From a virus: a DNA stretch of 36,612 nt. The notes under the pieces were generated by a model. That model saw only the letters and a program-made list of their open reading frames with translations. It was not told the DNA's origin and made no database searches. Shown here piece by piece: positions 1-7,434 of the stretch. The translations under genes and the position numbers were made by a program. Location of the stretch: positions 1-36,612 of IMG/VR virus record IMGVR_UViG_3300021424_000117; one strand, 5' to 3'. Position 1 is the first letter of the stretch, and each line of letters starts with the position of its first letter.

Positions 1-578
1 CACCAGGTGCAAACCTAGGGCAGATGGAAGATGTATTATACTTCCAAAAGAGACTATATCAAGCATTACATGTTCCAGTAACTAGACTAAACTCAGAACA
101 AGGATTCAGTCTAGGCAGATCATCAGAAATTACTAGAGAAGAACTGAGATTCTCTAAGTTTATTGATCGTTTAAGAATGAAGTTCTCAGTATTATTCAAA
201 GATGCTCTTGGTAAGCAGTTGGTTTTGAAAGGTATTGTTGCTCAAGAAGAACTTATTGATATTATGAATAAGGTTAAGTTTGACTATGTCCAGGATGGTT
301 ACTTTACAGAATTGAAGGAATCTGAGATTGTTACAAACAGAGTGAATACTGTCAAGAATATGGAAGAAATGATTGGTGTCTACTATTCCCGCAACTTTGT
401 CCGTAAGAAAATTCTGCGTTTATCAGATGATGATATTGAACAAATGGAAGAAGAGAATAAAGAAGATCCAATCCTTCAACAGCAAGCTCAGCAGCAAGCA
501 CAACAACCTTCTGAGCAGGAAATACAGCAGCAGCAAGCTGAATTACAGCAACGTCAAGCTGATATGAAACAGGTTTAA
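1..578 (+). CDS. 20: Portal vertex protein gp20, C-terminal part (5' end outside window)
   Basis: The reading frame is open from base 3 and enters from the left edge; about 191 residues are visible. The stretch reading NLGQMEDVLYFQKRLYQAL, followed by VPVTRL, matches the conserved C-terminal half of T4-like portal proteins. The portal forms the dodecameric DNA entry ring at one head vertex, starts prohead assembly and docks the terminase. The last 40 or so residues are rich in Q (CAG/CAA runs at about 478-560) and look disordered. An internal ATG at 24 is not the true start. It is followed by core, protease, scaffold and capsid genes, the usual T4-like head order. Identity is firm; the exact left boundary cannot be seen. 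Confidence 0.9.
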   Translation, partial: PGANLGQMEDVLYFQKRLYQALHVPVTRLNSEQGFSLGRSSEITREELRFSKFIDRLRMKFSVLFKDALGKQLVLKGIVAQEELIDIMNKVKFDYVQDGYFTELKESEIVTNRVNTVKNMEEMIGVYYSRNFVRKKILRLSDDDIEQMEEENKEDPILQQQAQQQAQQPSEQEIQQQQAELQQRQADMKQV

Positions 579-589
579 TTGAACGAATT

Positions 590-599
590 GATAAATAAT
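590..599 (+). promoter_or_regulatory. T4-type late promoter element before the gp67-like gene
   Basis: GATAAATAAT lies 20 bases before the start codon at 619. It differs by one base from the T4 late -10 consensus TATAAATA, which is read by gp55 sigma with the gp45 clamp. No -35 is needed for this class. Confidence 0.5.
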
Positions 600-618
600 T
601 AAATATTGGAGTTATTAT

Positions 619-837
619 ATGTCAGAAACAGTAAAAGATATGATTGGTGCAGCTATTAACCAAGATGCCGCAACATTTTTGGATAAGTTTGAAACTGCAA
701 TCAACACAAAAGTAGCAGCTAGGTTGGATGCATTATATCCAGAAGTTGCTCATTCAGTAATGAATCCACAAGCTGAAGCTCCTGAAGTAGAAGCTTCTAC
801 TGTAGAAGCTCCAGCTGAAGTACCGGCAGAAGAATAA
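619..837 (+). CDS. 67: Small prohead core protein, gp67-like
   Basis: A 72-residue acidic protein sits directly between portal and protease genes, the place of T4 gene 67 (prohead inner-core protein). The N-terminal 45 residues look helical; the tail is a run of A, E, P and V. Sequence similarity to T4 gp67 is too weak to prove from reading; the call rests on size, acidity and synteny. A GGAG site at 608-611 precedes the ATG at 619. Core proteins of this type are packed in the prohead and degraded by gp21. It could instead be an unrelated small structural protein. Confidence 0.55.
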   Translation: MSETVKDMIGAAINQDAATFLDKFETAINTKVAARLDALYPEVAHSVMNPQAEAPEVEASTVEAPAEVPAEE

Positions 838-847
838 GGGGATAACA

Positions 848-1981
848 ATGGCCACAATGCGCGAATCATTAACGAAGCTAGCAGAGGTTGCAAAGCCTGT
901 TCCTGGTGATGAGCAGGAATTTGTGGCTAAGCATGTTGTCAAAACATTGGATTTTCAAGGTAAAGATTCTATTTCAACAGAATCACCATATGATCTAATT
1001 AAGAAAAATGTTGATTATATTAAAGCTCCCGGTGAAGGTAAAAGAGCAGAAGATGATCATGGCCATGATGCACAAGGTGAGTCGGAAGCTGCCTATAGTA
1101 TTCCAGAATCAAGGGAAGCAAAAATTGCCAAGTTATCAGAAATGATGGGTAACAATCACAAAGACGAAGATGATGAAGACGATGAAGATGACGATGAAGA
1201 AGATGACGAAGATGACGATGAAGATGACGAAGATGACGAAGATGACGAAGATGACGATGAAGATGACGAAGACGAAAATAAAAAAAAAGAAGTAAATGAG
1301 GCTAAACAAGTCACTGGCGTTAAGATGCATTATCATAACCCAAAGACTGGTGAAAAGTTTCATGAAATTCATTTTACAGTGGGAGCTGCAGAAAAGATTA
1401 GAAAGCAACACGAAAAGTCAGGCTTCAAATTAGTAAAGAAAGAAGCTCAGTTTAGTGAAGATATTGAACAGGTCAATGAGCTTTCCCCAAAAACTCTACA
1501 AAGTTATCTTGACAAACGTCCGCATCCAAAAATTAGAGATATTGCTCGTCCTGGTGGTATGACAAGAGACAAAGCTGTAAATATAATACTTAGTCGTGCA
1601 CGCGCAAAACAAGGAATTAAGGCTGCAAACCCAAAACCAATGACTGTGCCAAAACAAGATTCAAATCCATATTACCCAAGAGATCCAAAGGACCCTCATG
1701 GAATAAGACCATTGTATTCTTACGATGAAGAAATGAAACCTCTTCTACCAGGTCAAAAAGAAGTTGCTAAGAAAGTTTTAGACAATGAAATGCAGAAGCG
1801 TAAAGAAGATCGTGCTGCTAAAAAACAAGCTGGCACCATGAAGGAAGAAGATAGAAGAGAAATTAACGATAAGGCTCGTGAAGAGAGAGTAGCTATTCCA
1901 AGACCAACTGGACCAAAAACTATTGAAGGTATGAGGCATAAACTGCAAAATATCACAAAGTCACAAGAAACAAGTTGTTGA
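848..1981 (+). CDS. Putative prohead core/structural protein with a long pure Asp/Glu tract
   Basis: This 377-residue protein lies between the gp67-like and protease genes. Residues 106-143 are made only of D and E, encoded by a GAAGATGAC-type nonamer repeat, then three lysines on a run of nine A (1280-1288). The C-terminal half is basic and includes ELSPKTLQSYLDK, a motif type seen in phage structural proteins. T4 gp67 and gp68, at the same locus, are charged core proteins, and T4 gp67 has a similar acidic tail, so a scaffold-core role is inferred. The N-terminus contains L-A-E at residues 11-13, which fits the gp21 cleavage rule (L/I-x-E). A strong AAGGGG ribosome site (835-840) supports the start. 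No enzymatic domain was recognised. Confidence 0.6.
   Translation: MATMRESLTKLAEVAKPVPGDEQEFVAKHVVKTLDFQGKDSISTESPYDLIKKNVDYIKAPGEGKRAEDDHGHDAQGESEAAYSIPESREAKIAKLSEMMGNNHKDEDDEDDEDDDEEDDEDDDEDDEDDEDDEDDDEDDEDENKKKEVNEAKQVTGVKMHYHNPKTGEKFHEIHFTVGAAEKIRKQHEKSGFKLVKKEAQFSEDIEQVNELSPKTLQSYLDKRPHPKIRDIARPGGMTRDKAVNIILSRARAKQGIKAANPKPMTVPKQDSNPYYPRDPKDPHGIRPLYSYDEEMKPLLPGQKEVAKKVLDNEMQKRKEDRAAKKQAGTMKEEDRREINDKAREERVAIPRPTGPKTIEGMRHKLQNITKSQETSC
1163..1276 (+). repeat. Nonamer-type repeat encoding an uninterrupted acidic tract
   Basis: Imperfect tandem copies of GAAGATGAC/GATGAAGAC-type units encode 38 consecutive D/E residues. Such tracts expand or shrink by slippage, so the length may vary between relatives. 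Confidence 0.8.
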
Positions 1982-1987
1982 TAAGGC

Positions 1988-2269
1988 ATGAAAAAGTTTT
2001 TAGATTATCTTAATGAAGAAGGTGAACTACAAGGAGGCTTGCATAGCAAGAATCCCACTAAGGTAAGAAAGGCTGCTGGAGAGCTTAGAGCAGAAATGCG
2101 TAATAAGATTCCAGCTAGCCATGCAGAGAGATTAATTGGCAAGTATAGTAACCACCCTAAACTTGTTAAAGAGTTACTTAACGCAAAAGAAAAGTATCCA
2201 GAGGCTGATGTGAGACCAATATTAAAGACTCACATTAGACAAATGAAGATACCACATATGGGTGTATAA
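1988..2269 (+). CDS. Small basic protein, possible prohead-targeted internal protein
   Basis: A 93-residue basic protein. Its N-terminus, MKKFLDYLNEEGELQGG, resembles the capsid-targeting sequence of T4 internal proteins (for example MKTYQEFIAEA in IPIII), which gp21 cleaves after L/I-x-E. Here L8-N9-E10 would be the cleavage site. The rest (SKNPTKVRKAAGELRAEMR and onwards) is helical and could bind DNA. It sits two genes before gp21, in the core-protein block. No homologue was recognised; an injected or core protein is an inference. The ATG follows the previous stop by six bases, with a poorly spaced AAGG. Confidence 0.5.
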   Translation: MKKFLDYLNEEGELQGGLHSKNPTKVRKAAGELRAEMRNKIPASHAERLIGKYSNHPKLVKELLNAKEKYPEADVRPILKTHIRQMKIPHMGV

Positions 2270-2271
2270 AA

Positions 2272-2538
2272 ATGGTAGACGTAGTAAAATTTAAAGCATC
2301 AGAAATAGCCCTAACAACAGCCAACACTGTAAGCTTGGCTAGTGTTGTTAGATTATTAAACACTAACACATCAACTGTTTCAACTATTACCGTTGCTAAT
2401 TCAGGTGGTACAATTGCTACATTCACATTAGGTATTGTTGGGTCAGATGAAAGCGTTCTATATCTAAAAAAAGAACCATCAGATACTGTAGCTGCATCAG
2501 GTGGTACTGTTAAAGCTGCATCAGTTGCATTTTACTAA
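2272..2538 (+). CDS. Small beta-rich probable virion protein
   Basis: This 88-residue protein is rich in T, V, S and A with alternating hydrophobic pattern (TVSLASVVRLL, TSTVSTITVANSGGT), typical of small beta-sandwich head decoration or structural proteins. It starts two bases after the previous stop and is followed by the protease gene. No signal peptide or catalytic motif is visible. Similar-looking small proteins sit in the head block of marine T4-like phages, but no family name can be given with confidence. Confidence 0.55.
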   Translation: MVDVVKFKASEIALTTANTVSLASVVRLLNTNTSTVSTITVANSGGTIATFTLGIVGSDESVLYLKKEPSDTVAASGGTVKAASVAFY

Positions 2539-2553
2539 GAAGAGAAAACAACA

Positions 2554-3213
2554 ATGAAACTAATCTGCGAAGTATTAGAAGAAGTAAAATTAATTACAGA
2601 AGAAAAGGAAGATGGCAAGAAGGACTTCTATATTGAAGGTACCTTTATGCAGGCTGATCTAAAGAATAAAAACGGTCGTATCTATCCTATGCCTGTAATG
2701 GAAAAGGAAGTTAACCGCTACGTTAAAGAATACGTAGATACAAAAAGAGCTTTTGGTGAGCTAGGTCACCCAGAAGGTCCAACTATTAATCTTGATCGTG
2801 TTTCTCATATGATTACAGAATTGAAAAGAGATGGATCAAATATAGTTGGCCGAGCCAAGATTTTAGAAACGCCAATGGGCAACATTGCCAAGAATATTAT
2901 TCAGGGTGGTGGTGCTCTAGGTGTTTCTTCTCGTGGTATGGGTTCATTAAAAGATAAAAATGGTATTATGGAAGTCCAAGATGACTTCACCCTTGCCACA
3001 GCTGCTGATATTGTAGCTGATCCATCAGCCCCAGGTGCATTTGTTAACGGTATTATGGAAGGTGTTGAGTGGATATGGGATAATGGTTTGCTAAAAGCAC
3101 AGCAAATTGAACTGTATAAAGAAGAGATTGAGAAGGCAGCAGCCAAGCCAAATAAGCGTGCTTTGGAAGAAGCAATGCTTAAAACCTGGACTAACTTCCT
3201 GTCAAAACTCTAA
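2554..3213 (+). CDS. 21: Prohead core protease gp21
   Basis: This 219-residue serine protease matches the T4 gp21 (S77) family. FGELGHPEGP carries the putative catalytic H72, LGVSSRGMGS carries the serine (S125/S126), and ATAADIVADPSAPGAFV is the conserved segment after it. The protease matures the prohead by cutting core, scaffold and capsid proteins after L/I-x-E. Length matches the family. It is preceded by small core proteins and followed by scaffold gp22, the classical order. Confidence 0.95.
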   Translation: MKLICEVLEEVKLITEEKEDGKKDFYIEGTFMQADLKNKNGRIYPMPVMEKEVNRYVKEYVDTKRAFGELGHPEGPTINLDRVSHMITELKRDGSNIVGRAKILETPMGNIAKNIIQGGGALGVSSRGMGSLKDKNGIMEVQDDFTLATAADIVADPSAPGAFVNGIMEGVEWIWDNGLLKAQQIELYKEEIEKAAAKPNKRALEEAMLKTWTNFLSKL

Positions 3214-3216
3214 TTT

Positions 3217-3224
3217 TATAAATA
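3217..3224 (+). promoter_or_regulatory. T4-type late promoter for scaffold gp22
   Basis: TATAAATA, an exact late -10 element, followed by ATATTA, 40 bases before the gp22 start at 3265. Expected to be used by gp55-programmed RNA polymerase. Confidence 0.75.
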
Positions 3225-3264
3225 ATATTAACCAATTTACGTAAAATTTTTGGGAGAAATTACA

Positions 3265-4134
3265 ATGTCAGAAGTACTTCAAGAAGAAGATTTCAAGGTA
3301 CCAGGTGTTAATGCATCTGTCGCCGGTCCTGTAACACCAGAAGGTGGTGATGATAGTTCTAAGGCTTCCAAAAAGGGTAAGCCAGAAATGCCAATGGAAA
3401 AGCTAAAGGCCGTTCAAGAGGATTTAGCTGCTCTATTTGATGGTTCAGAGCTATCAGAAGATTTCAGAGAAAAAGCAACAGTCATTTTCGAAGCTGCTAT
3501 TAATGAGAAAGTTTCTGGCGTTGTAGCATCTCTAGAAGAGCAATATGAAGCAGCCCTAGTTGAAGAGGTTGCTGCTATTGAAGAAGCTCTAGTAGAGAAA
3601 ATTGACAGCTACCTAGACTACGTAGTAGAGCAATGGGTAGAAGAGAACAAGCTAGCAATTGAAAGCGGTATTAAGGCCGAAGTAGTTGAGAGCTTTATGG
3701 AAGGCCTAAAGGGTCTTTTCGCACAACATTATGTTGATGCGCCACAAGAGAAGCTAGACATTCTAGCTCAGGCCCAGTCAGAGGTTGAAGAACTAAAGAC
3801 AAAGCTATCAGCATCAATTAATGAAAATATTGAACTATCTAAGAAGCTAGATGCTGCAGAAGCAGAAAAGGCATTTGCTGAGGTATCAGAAGGCCTAGCT
3901 GCAACTCAAGTTGAAAAGCTTCGTGTATTAGCAGAAGGCATGGAAAGTGCTGATGTTTCTTCATATAAGAAGAAACTAGGCATGATCAAAGAATCATACT
4001 TCGCCGCTAAGAAGGTAGAAGCTAATGCTCAGCAACAGCTAAATGAGGAAGTCGCTCCTGCTCCAGCAGAGAAGGTAGTTGATCCAGTCATGAATAAGTA
4101 CGCTGCAGCGATTTCTCGTTCGGTCCAAAAGTAA
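3265..4134 (+). CDS. 22: Prohead scaffolding core protein gp22
   Basis: This 289-residue, highly helical, acidic protein lies between the protease and capsid genes, like T4 gp22. It is almost entirely coiled coil (EEQYEAALVEEVAAIEEALVE and onward; SEVEELKTKLSASINENIELSKKLDAAEAEK). It would build the prohead core around which gp23 assembles, and is then cleaved by gp21; an early L-Q-E (residues 5-7) is a potential cut site. The ATG at 3265 is preferred over a TTG at 3250 because GGGAG (3252-3256) is correctly spaced from it. A consensus late promoter precedes it. Confidence 0.9.
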   Translation: MSEVLQEEDFKVPGVNASVAGPVTPEGGDDSSKASKKGKPEMPMEKLKAVQEDLAALFDGSELSEDFREKATVIFEAAINEKVSGVVASLEEQYEAALVEEVAAIEEALVEKIDSYLDYVVEQWVEENKLAIESGIKAEVVESFMEGLKGLFAQHYVDAPQEKLDILAQAQSEVEELKTKLSASINENIELSKKLDAAEAEKAFAEVSEGLAATQVEKLRVLAEGMESADVSSYKKKLGMIKESYFAAKKVEANAQQQLNEEVAPAPAEKVVDPVMNKYAAAISRSVQK

Positions 4135-4139
4135 CGTTT

Positions 4140-4147
4140 TATAAATA
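4140..4147 (+). promoter_or_regulatory. T4-type late promoter for major capsid gene
   Basis: TATAAATA followed by TTAG, between gp22 and gp23. A strong ribosome site AGGAG (4162-4166) lies before the ATG at 4174. This fits very high late expression of capsid protein. Confidence 0.8.
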
Positions 4148-4173
4148 TTAGATAAATCAAAGGAGATAAAAAG

Positions 4174-5496
4174 ATGTTTTCTAACGAACAACTTTTAAAG
4201 AAGTGGCAGCCAGTTCTTGAGCACGCAGACCTTCCAGCAATTAAGGATACTCTACGTAAGTCAGTAACAGCTCAGCTACTAGAAAATACAGAGCGTTCAA
4301 TGAAGGAAGCTGGCGGTGTGCCACGTGCTCTTCTTGAAGCTTATTCAGTAACTAACGACACTGGCACAGCTGGTTTCGGTGATGGTGTTGCAAACTACGA
4401 TCCAGTTTTAATCAGCTTGGTTCGCCGTTCAATGCCAAACCTAGTTGCTTATGACGTTTGCGGCGTTCAGCCAATGACAGGTCCAACAGGCTTGATCTTT
4501 GCAATGAGAAGCAAGTATGTTGACCAATCAAACTCAGCAACTGAAGCATTCTATAACGAAGCAAACACAGCCTTCTCATCAGTAGCCCTAGGTAACTCAA
4601 CAGTTAACCTACCAGGTGGAAGACACGTTGGTACAGTACCTGGTACAGCAAACAATGCTGAGTCAAACACTTACAACTTCGTTGGTGGTATGACAACAGC
4701 AACAGCTGAATCCAATAATACATTTGCCAACATGGCGTTCTCAATTGAAAAAGTTTCAGTTGAAGCAAAGAGCCGTGCATTGAAGGCAGAGTACACAATG
4801 GAACTAGCACAGGATCTAAAGGCTATTCATGGTCTAGATGCTGAAGCTGAGCTATCAAACATTCTACAATCAGAAATTCTTGTAGAAATCAACCGTGAAG
4901 TCATCCGCACAATTAACGTAACAGCTAAGCGCGGTGCCAACACAACAACATCAGCCGGTACATTCGACCTAGACGTCGATGCAAACGGTCGTTGGTCAGT
5001 TGAGAAGTTCAAGGGTCTATTGTTCCAGATTGAGCGCGAAGCTAACCAAATTGCCAAAGACACACGTCGCGGCAAGGGTAACATCATCCTTTGCTCTTCA
5101 GATGTTGCATCTGCATTGCAAATGGCCGGTGTTCTAGATTACGCTCCTGCTCTAAACAGCAATGCTCTAAACGTTGATGATACAGGCAACACATTTGCTG
5201 GTGTTCTAAACGGTCGTATCAAGGTCTACATTGACCCATACGTAACAGACAACTATATGACAGTTGGCTATAAGGGTGCAAGCGCATTCGATGCTGGTAT
5301 CTTCTACTGCCCATACGTTCCACTACAGATGGTTCGTGCAGTTGGTGAAGATAACTTCCAGCCAAAGATTGGCTTCAAGACTCGCTACGGCATGGTAGCA
5401 AATCCATTCGCAGAAGGTGCTGCATATGGTGCTGGTGCTATGACAAAGGACGCAAACGTATACTACAGACGCGTCGTAGTAAGCAACCTACTATAA
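4174..5496 (+). CDS. 23: Major capsid protein gp23
   Basis: This 440-residue protein is clearly T4 gp23-like. MVRRAIPNLIAFDICGVQPM of T4 is matched by LVRRSMPNLVAYDVCGVQPM, with further matches in VEAKSRALKAEYTMELAQDLKAIHGLDAE, LVEINREVIRTIN, FAGVLNGRIKVYIDPY and GFKTRYGMVANPFAE. An A-L-L-E|A site at residues 52-56 fits gp21 processing of the N-terminal targeting segment. It is about 80 residues shorter than T4 gp23, as in marine T4-like phages. Codons are C-rich and biased compared with most of the window, consistent with high expression. It has its own late promoter and a strong terminator. Confidence 0.98.
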   Translation: MFSNEQLLKKWQPVLEHADLPAIKDTLRKSVTAQLLENTERSMKEAGGVPRALLEAYSVTNDTGTAGFGDGVANYDPVLISLVRRSMPNLVAYDVCGVQPMTGPTGLIFAMRSKYVDQSNSATEAFYNEANTAFSSVALGNSTVNLPGGRHVGTVPGTANNAESNTYNFVGGMTTATAESNNTFANMAFSIEKVSVEAKSRALKAEYTMELAQDLKAIHGLDAEAELSNILQSEILVEINREVIRTINVTAKRGANTTTSAGTFDLDVDANGRWSVEKFKGLLFQIEREANQIAKDTRRGKGNIILCSSDVASALQMAGVLDYAPALNSNALNVDDTGNTFAGVLNGRIKVYIDPYVTDNYMTVGYKGASAFDAGIFYCPYVPLQMVRAVGEDNFQPKIGFKTRYGMVANPFAEGAAYGAGAMTKDANVYYRRVVVSNLL

Positions 5497-5520
5497 TCCT
5501 TAACCGGAAAATAGAAAGAG

Positions 5521-5548
5521 AGGGCCGCGAAAGCGGCCCTTTTTTTTT
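5521..5548 (+). terminator. Rho-independent terminator after gp23
   Basis: Perfect 8-bp stem AGGGCCGC / GCGGCCCT with a GAAA tetraloop, followed by eight T. It ends the capsid transcript. Confidence 0.95.
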
Positions 5549-5552
5549 GCTT

Positions 5553-5570
5553 GATAAATATTGATATAAT
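5553..5570 (+). promoter_or_regulatory. Promoter region for the radical-SAM operon (late-like and/or extended -10)
   Basis: GATAAATA (5553-5560) is one mismatch from the T4 late element. It overlaps TGATATAAT (5562-5570), a perfect TATAAT with an extended-10 TG. Either could drive the genes starting at 5589; no good -35 is seen. Confidence 0.45.
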
Positions 5571-5588
5571 TAACTGTGAGGTGTCGTC

Positions 5589-5798
5589 ATGATTGAAAAT
5601 GCTCGTTTTATGACAAAGTATGTTAGAGATAAAAGAACTGCAGAATTGTTTGAACTTGATGATAGATCAGGCTACATTGTTAGGTTAATTGACAATAAAG
5701 TAATTAAAGAAGATAGAGTCATTAAAGGTAAGTCTGTCTATTATGTTGTTGATACCTGTGAAAATTGGTGTGAGGGAATTATTGATCCATGGATCTAA
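5589..5798 (+). CDS. Small protein of unknown function, translationally coupled to radical-SAM gene
   Basis: A 69-residue protein, not recognised. The middle (LFELDDRSGYIVRLIDNKVIKEDRVIKGKSVYYVV, read as beta strands) could be a small barrel; the C-terminus has two cysteines in TCENWCEGIIDPWI. Its last ten bases overlap the start of the radical-SAM gene, so the two are probably translated together. A peptide substrate or an accessory binding domain for the radical-SAM enzyme is possible but unproven. GAGGTG at 5578-5583 is the likely ribosome site. Confidence 0.6.
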   Translation: MIENARFMTKYVRDKRTAELFELDDRSGYIVRLIDNKVIKEDRVIKGKSVYYVVDTCENWCEGIIDPWI

Positions 5799-6811
5799 TA
5801 CCAGTTGTAATTGATGAAAATGGATTCAAGAGGCATCCTTTTTTTCAACATTTAGTTAGACTTGATTTTGATTTAACAGGTCTTTGCAATAGACAATGTT
5901 CTTTTTGTCCAAGAGCTTTAGATGCAGATCCTGTGTATCCAAATATCAACAAACAGATGTCCCTTGAAACCGTTGATATAGTAATAAAAGAACTATTATC
6001 AATTGATTTTAGGGGCTGGGTAGAACTTGCTGGAAGAGGGGAAAGTACTCTCCATAAAAAATTTGATGATATTGTGGATATGTTAACTGCTGCTCCAAGA
6101 AAATGGAAAGTTAGATTAACAACTAATGGTTACAAACTTGATGAGTGGTGGAATTCTTCCGTTGGTATGAAGCTTGATGAGCTTATATTGAATAGCTATG
6201 AGTCAAAGCAAGAGTATGATGAAAGAGTTCAAAAATATGTAACTCTACCAAGTGGAGGTAGGGTTTACCATTACTACAAGCAAGATGGTTATAGTATTGA
6301 CCAGATTAACAACATGCCGTCCTACAAAGAAGACGGTAAGAGTTGGAAACACGCTTTTAATAACAGAGCTGGGTATTTTAAAAATCAAGATAGAAGAAAT
6401 GATAATCTTGATTATACAAATGTTGTTAAGTTACCCAATGGCAAAAGTGTAAAAATAAGTGAGTCTCCATGTTGGCATCCAATGAGACAAATTTTTATTG
6501 ATTTTGACGGCAACTATCAAATGTGTTGTAATGATTGGTTGAGTCAAATTAAAATTGGCAATGTACATGAAAGACCATTAATGGACATGTATGTGAATGA
6601 TCCAAAAATTAATAGAATAAGATGGAAATTGATTAATAAGGATAGAACACAAATTCTACCATGTGCAAGATGTGATGATATTCAAGGAGCAACAACTCAA
6701 ACAAAAAATGTAATTGATAAGTTTAAGCAATCAAGGGTGTATAAAGAACATCTTATACCTTTAGCCAGGCTAGGTAGATCATTTGATGAAGGTTTAAAAC
6801 GAGGAATATAG
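5789..6811 (+). CDS. Radical SAM protein with SPASM-like C-terminal domain
   Basis: This 340-residue protein has the radical-SAM cluster motif LTGLCNRQCSFC (C33-x3-C37-x2-C40), which holds a 4Fe-4S cluster and cleaves S-adenosylmethionine. VELAGRGEST and LTTNGY are further fold signatures. The C-terminal region has cysteines in SPCWHPMRQIFIDFDGNYQMCCNDW and LPCARCDDIQG, typical of SPASM/twitch auxiliary-cluster domains used by peptide- and protein-modifying enzymes. Substrate unknown. It overlaps the small ORF upstream (10 bases) and the 2OG oxygenase downstream (TAGTG), forming a three-gene unit inserted between capsid and tail genes. The DNA is visibly more AT-rich than gp23, suggesting acquisition. 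Confidence 0.85.
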   Translation: MDLIPVVIDENGFKRHPFFQHLVRLDFDLTGLCNRQCSFCPRALDADPVYPNINKQMSLETVDIVIKELLSIDFRGWVELAGRGESTLHKKFDDIVDMLTAAPRKWKVRLTTNGYKLDEWWNSSVGMKLDELILNSYESKQEYDERVQKYVTLPSGGRVYHYYKQDGYSIDQINNMPSYKEDGKSWKHAFNNRAGYFKNQDRRNDNLDYTNVVKLPNGKSVKISESPCWHPMRQIFIDFDGNYQMCCNDWLSQIKIGNVHERPLMDMYVNDPKINRIRWKLINKDRTQILPCARCDDIQGATTQTKNVIDKFKQSRVYKEHLIPLARLGRSFDEGLKRGI

Positions 6812-7383
6812 TGTTAGTCAAACATACGTATCCGTGGCCACATTATACGGTTGATAACTTTTTACCAAAAGAAACATTTGATCTATTAGTAGAGCTACGC
6901 GATCACCCAAGTTTTAATTTTGTTGATTGTAATGAAAATGGAAGGGTGATAGTTAAGCCAACTAAAAACCTTCCATCAAAAAAAAATTTGTTAATTTCGT
7001 TAAGTAATCCTGAGATATCAAAAACAATTGAACAGAGTGTTAAAGATCATTTACAAGGTATACTTCCCGACAAATATTGTTGCATTCCTGATTTAATTAG
7101 ATGTGACCCTAATTATTATTATCATCCTCATGTGGACCATAAGGATAAATTATTTTCTATTGTAATATTTTTATACCCTCCTAAATCTGATGCTACTATA
7201 TTAATGGATAAGGGAGTGGATTATAAAGTTGAATGGAAACCAAATAGAGCTTTAATTATTAAAAATGAACCACATACAATGCATTATTACCATAACAAAA
7301 CCATTTATCCAAGACTTACAATGAATGTTTACATAACGTCTAAGCCTGGAGGGTTCAATGTTGCATTAAACCCTAGGGTTTAA
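6811..7383 (+). CDS. 2-oxoglutarate/Fe(II)-dependent oxygenase-like protein
   Basis: A 190-residue single-domain protein with double-stranded beta-helix features. H107-V-D109 in YYYHPHVDHKDKLFSIVIFLY forms the HxD motif; a distal H155 or H158 (EPHTMHYYH) and R168 (PRLTMNVYI) complete the 2OG/Fe site. Such enzymes hydroxylate protein side chains or bases; the substrate is unknown here. GTG start at 6811 overlaps the radical-SAM stop. It ends just before a late promoter and the tail-tube gene. Probably acts with the preceding two genes on the same substrate, by inference. Confidence 0.8.
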   Translation: MLVKHTYPWPHYTVDNFLPKETFDLLVELRDHPSFNFVDCNENGRVIVKPTKNLPSKKNLLISLSNPEISKTIEQSVKDHLQGILPDKYCCIPDLIRCDPNYYYHPHVDHKDKLFSIVIFLYPPKSDATILMDKGVDYKVEWKPNRALIIKNEPHTMHYYHNKTIYPRLTMNVYITSKPGGFNVALNPRV

Positions 7384-7403
7384 TCTTGCTACTTCTGATA
7401 CTT

Positions 7404-7415
7404 AATAAATAAATA
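7404..7415 (+). promoter_or_regulatory. Late-type promoter elements before tail-tube-fold gene
   Basis: Two overlapping AATAAATA octamers (7404-7411 and 7408-7415), one mismatch from TATAAATA, 20-30 bases before the ATG at 7435. Confidence 0.45.
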
Positions 7416-7434
7416 ATATAACGAGGATAATGCT

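Noticed and set aside
478-566. CAG/CAA repeat at the end of gp20 as a mobile or regulatory repeat
   Set aside because: It encodes the Q-rich portal tail and has mixed codons; simple low-complexity coding sequence.
1280-1288. Programmed frameshift on A9
   Set aside because: The zero frame continues for over 230 residues with sensible composition; no stop or partner frame calls for a shift.
1136-1411. Minus-strand ORF of 91 residues, almost all F, I and V
   Set aside because: It is the antisense reading of the acidic GAAGATGAC repeat; composition is an artefact.
4412-5087. Minus-strand ORFs within gp23
   Set aside because: Shadows of a certain gene, without ribosome sites or protein-like composition; no minus-strand gene is supported anywhere in the window.
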